Positions 61,952-64,000 of a stretch of 64,000 bases of DNA are shown here, piece after piece. The first letter of the stretch is position 1, and each line of letters begins with the position of its first letter. The position numbers were made by a program, and so were the translations under genes. The notes below the pieces were generated by a model. It did not search any database and was not told the DNA's origin. It saw only the letters and a program-made list of their open reading frames with translations. Source of the stretch: Thalassospira australica (GTDB taxonomy: Bacteria; Pseudomonadota; Alphaproteobacteria; Rhodospirillales; Thalassospiraceae); NCBI RefSeq assembly GCF_000763295.1, contig NZ_JRJE01000008.1, positions 1-64,000 on the forward strand. Direction: 5' to 3'.

Positions 61952-63190
61952 ATGACTGATTTCCACATTCTGAAAGCCCTGTTTGATTCCGCATTGGATG
62001 CGGCTGTACCAGATGGAAAGTTCAGCAGGCTGCGCCCGCCTGCCCCAAAAGGAAAAACAATTGTTGTCGGCGCCGGAAAGGCTGCGGCGAAAATGGCTGC
62101 TGCCTTCGAGGATGACTGGCCAAATGAATGCCAAGGTCTTGTTGTCACCCGATACGGGCATAGAACGCCGACCCGACATATCGAAGTGGTCGAAGCCGCC
62201 CACCCGGTTCCCGATCAGGCCGGCGTTGATGCCGCAAGGCGAATTGCCGATCTTGTATCGTCGGCAACGAAGGATGATCTGGTGATATGCCTGATATCAG
62301 GCGGGGCATCGGCCTTGCTAAGCTTGCCGGCAACAGGCATTACCCTGAAGGAAAAGCAGGACATCAATCAGGCACTGCTGCGCTCAGGCGCGCCGATTGA
62401 TCAAATGAATACAGTTCGGAAATCGCTTTCCGCCATAAAGGGGGGGCGATTGGCTGAAATGGCATTTCCTGCCCAATTGGTGACTTATCTGATTTCCGAT
62501 GTGCCAGGGGATGCACCTTCTGCCATTGGGTCTGGCCCAACCATTTCAGAATCCAGCAACCCTGAAGATGCGCTTGCAATTCTAAAGCGTTGGGATATTC
62601 CCGTGTCAGATCGCCTAAAGCAGGCAATCTTGCAAAACCCGACAAAAGCATCCTCTGCCCCGGCGACCGTGCATATGTTGGCGACACCTATGATGTCACT
62701 TGAAGCCGCATCAAACAAAGCGCGCAGCCTTGGAATAACGCCCTATGTTCTTGGCGACGCCATCGAAGGCGAGGCACGCGAAGCAGGGCGTATTTTGGGC
62801 GGGATCGTGCGCTCAATCCTGATGCATGACCAGCCTTTCACATCTCCTTGTGTATTGCTGTCGGGTGGCGAAACCACGGTCACAGTAAAGGGGAATGGGC
62901 GGGGTGGTAGAAATGCAGAATTTCTATTGTCCCTTTTTGAAACAGTCGGCGATGAACCACGCGTTGCCGCAATTGCTTGCGATACAGACGGTATTGATGG
63001 CATTGAAGACAATGCAGGTGCCTGGTTTGATGGCACACTTAAAACCTTAACCCGCAAACGAAACCTTGATGCCGGTTCCTATCTTGCGAATAATGACGCG
63101 TGGACGTTTTTCCATCAACTTGATCGCTTGGTACATACAGGTCCGACCTTGACCAATGTGAATGATTTTCGTGCAATTCTGATAAAGTAA
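61952..63190 (+). CDS. Glycerate 2-kinase (GckA/TtuD type, MOFRL family)
   Basis: 412 aa. N-terminal domain with VVGAGKAAAKMAAAFE, EAAHPVPDQAG, LISGGASALLSLPATGITL, NTVRKSLSAIKGGRLA and SDVPGDAPSAIGSGPT; C-terminal MOFRL domain LLSGGETTVTVKGNGRGGRNAEFLL and AIACDTDGIDGIEDNAGAW. Converts D-glycerate and ATP to 2-phosphoglycerate. ATG 61952, 16 bp after FAH. The only kinase in cluster 3, so it is the likely entry to central metabolism. Confidence 0.92.
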   Translation: MTDFHILKALFDSALDAAVPDGKFSRLRPPAPKGKTIVVGAGKAAAKMAAAFEDDWPNECQGLVVTRYGHRTPTRHIEVVEAAHPVPDQAGVDAARRIADLVSSATKDDLVICLISGGASALLSLPATGITLKEKQDINQALLRSGAPIDQMNTVRKSLSAIKGGRLAEMAFPAQLVTYLISDVPGDAPSAIGSGPTISESSNPEDALAILKRWDIPVSDRLKQAILQNPTKASSAPATVHMLATPMMSLEAASNKARSLGITPYVLGDAIEGEAREAGRILGGIVRSILMHDQPFTSPCVLLSGGETTVTVKGNGRGGRNAEFLLSLFETVGDEPRVAAIACDTDGIDGIEDNAGAWFDGTLKTLTRKRNLDAGSYLANNDAWTFFHQLDRLVHTGPTLTNVNDFRAILIK

Positions 63191-63200
63191 GGCGCCTCTG

Positions 63201-64000
63201 ATGACCCATACCCCACCTGAAATCGCCTATGGTCGTGGCTTCATCTCCTTGAGCCTGCCTGAAAATGCCCGCACAACGGTTATTCGCAAGGCAGAGCTCG
63301 CCAAACTTCCAGACAATCACGCAGCCATTCGCAACGCACTTGAAAATCCGGTGGAGGCCGCCCCGCTGTCGGAACTCGCCAAAAACCGCAAAAGCGCGTG
63401 CATCCTGATCTGCGATATTACCCGGCCGGTCCCAAACAAACTTTTCTTGCGCCCGATGATCGAAACCATGCTGGCAGCAGGAATTCCACAAAGCGAAATC
63501 ACGGTACTGGTCGCCACCGGCCTTCACCGCCCCAATCTGGGCGAAGAACTTGATGAATTGCTGGGTGACCCGTGGGTTTTGGAAAACGTGCGGGTCGAAA
63601 ACCATTATGCCCGCAATGAAGATGACTTGGTTGATCTTGGATCAACTCCGACCCGTGATGTTCCGGTTAAGCTGAACAAGTATTTGGTGAATGCCGATCT
63701 CAGGATCGCCACCGGGTTGGTGGAACCCCACTTCATGGCCGGTTGGTCCGGCGGTCGCAAGGTGGTTGCCCCCGGTGTTGCCGGTCACGAAACAATCCGG
63801 ACATTCCATTCTGCACGCTTCATGGAAGATCCCCTTGCTGTGCAGTGTAACCTTGCGGGAAATCCTCTTCACGAAGAGCAACTCGAAATCGTCCGCAAGC
63901 TGGGCGAGATTTATGCGCTTAACACCGTTCTGGATGAAGACCGCGACCTTGTTCACGTTACATTTGGTGAAATCATCGCCAGCCACCTTGCTGCGGTCAG
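63201..64000 (+). CDS. LarA-like nickel-dependent 2-hydroxyacid racemase/epimerase (partial)
   Basis: 266 codons open to the window end, no stop; truncated by the window, not broken. D72 and R75 (CDITRP), His in TGLHRP, EPHFMAGWSGGRKVVAPG with the His and the Lys that carries the nickel-pincer cofactor in LarA, and TFHSARF with a further His. All core LarA residues visible so far are conserved. LarA homologues racemise lactate, malate or other 2-hydroxyacids, or epimerise aldonates at C2. Follows the glycerate kinase by 10 bp; the cofactor genes larB/C/E are not in view. Confidence 0.85.
   Translation, partial: MTHTPPEIAYGRGFISLSLPENARTTVIRKAELAKLPDNHAAIRNALENPVEAAPLSELAKNRKSACILICDITRPVPNKLFLRPMIETMLAAGIPQSEITVLVATGLHRPNLGEELDELLGDPWVLENVRVENHYARNEDDLVDLGSTPTRDVPVKLNKYLVNADLRIATGLVEPHFMAGWSGGRKVVAPGVAGHETIRTFHSARFMEDPLAVQCNLAGNPLHEEQLEIVRKLGEIYALNTVLDEDRDLVHVTFGEIIASHLAAV

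Noticed and set aside
63201-64000. LarA-like gene as a truncated pseudogene
   Set aside because: The frame is open to the last base with all catalytic motifs intact; truncation is due to the window edge.
1-64000. tRNA, rRNA and CRISPR arrays
   Set aside because: I saw no cloverleaf with a TTCGANTC-type arm, no rRNA core motifs and no regularly spaced identical repeats; a tRNA scan would settle the small RNAs.

Overview
The window reads as chromosomal DNA of a free-living, motile, probably marine alphaproteobacterium. The gene content (ImuA-ImuB-DnaE2 behind a GTTC-N7-GTTC SOS box, many ABC/TTT/TRAP solute transporters, acidic Ser/Thr-rich flagellar proteins, oxidative sugar-acid catabolism) fits Rhodospirillales, and Thalassospira is my best guess. 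That genus call is an inference from protein flavour, not a database match.

Layout. 1-1885: the end of a large repetitive surface protein, then a CheB-like protein that has lost its catalytic triad and a small Hpt protein. 1960-7592 (minus): SOS-controlled mutasome operon imuA-imuB-dnaE2. 7773-7955: decayed copy of the C-terminus of the chemoreceptor gene at 33.8-36.1 kb. 8014-22796: sugar cluster 1, with an IclR regulator, a cytosolic solute-binding-like protein plus CaiB/BaiF CoA-transferase, and a long minus-strand operon (FAH hydrolase, SDR, two-piece UxaA-type dehydratase, MaoC, Gfo/Idh, RhaM-like mutarotase, enolase-superfamily dehydratase, CUT1 ABC transporter), with a divergent lactonase-type amidohydrolase. 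23038-33235 (minus): flagellar locus (flgL, flgK, flgN-like, flgE, flgD, fliS, fliD, flagellin), interrupted by an ECF sigma / anti-sigma / periplasmic metal-sensor-like cassette. 33236-36108: an IS21-like end remnant and a chemoreceptor.

36137-45895: acid-sugar cluster 2. otnC and otnK sit with a tctCBA transporter on the minus strand, facing an SMP-30 lactonase, an isocitrate/isopropylmalate-type dehydrogenase, a Gfo/Idh enzyme and a GntR regulator. 46122-52690: TRAP transporter, two paralogous FadR-type regulators and a GMC oxidoreductase. 52859-64000 (plus): sugar cluster 3, with an aldA-like dehydrogenase, a YtfQRT/YjfF-type furanose ABC transporter, an enolase-superfamily dehydratase, a second SDR+FAH pair, glycerate 2-kinase and a LarA-type racemase cut by the window end.

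How it works together (inference). Clusters 1 and 3 look like non-phosphorylative oxidation: sugar to lactone/acid, dehydration to a 2-keto-3-deoxy acid, oxidation at C4 by the SDR, and FAH-type hydrolysis to pyruvate plus a 2-hydroxyacid. In cluster 3 the adjacent glycerate kinase and LarA-like racemase suggest that the hydroxyacid may be glycerate, epimerised and then phosphorylated into lower glycolysis. An identical 15-bp operator lies at the TRAP and aldA promoters, linking those operons. All four binding-protein genes of transport operons are followed by a strong stem-loop, likely to tune binding-protein against membrane-subunit dosage.
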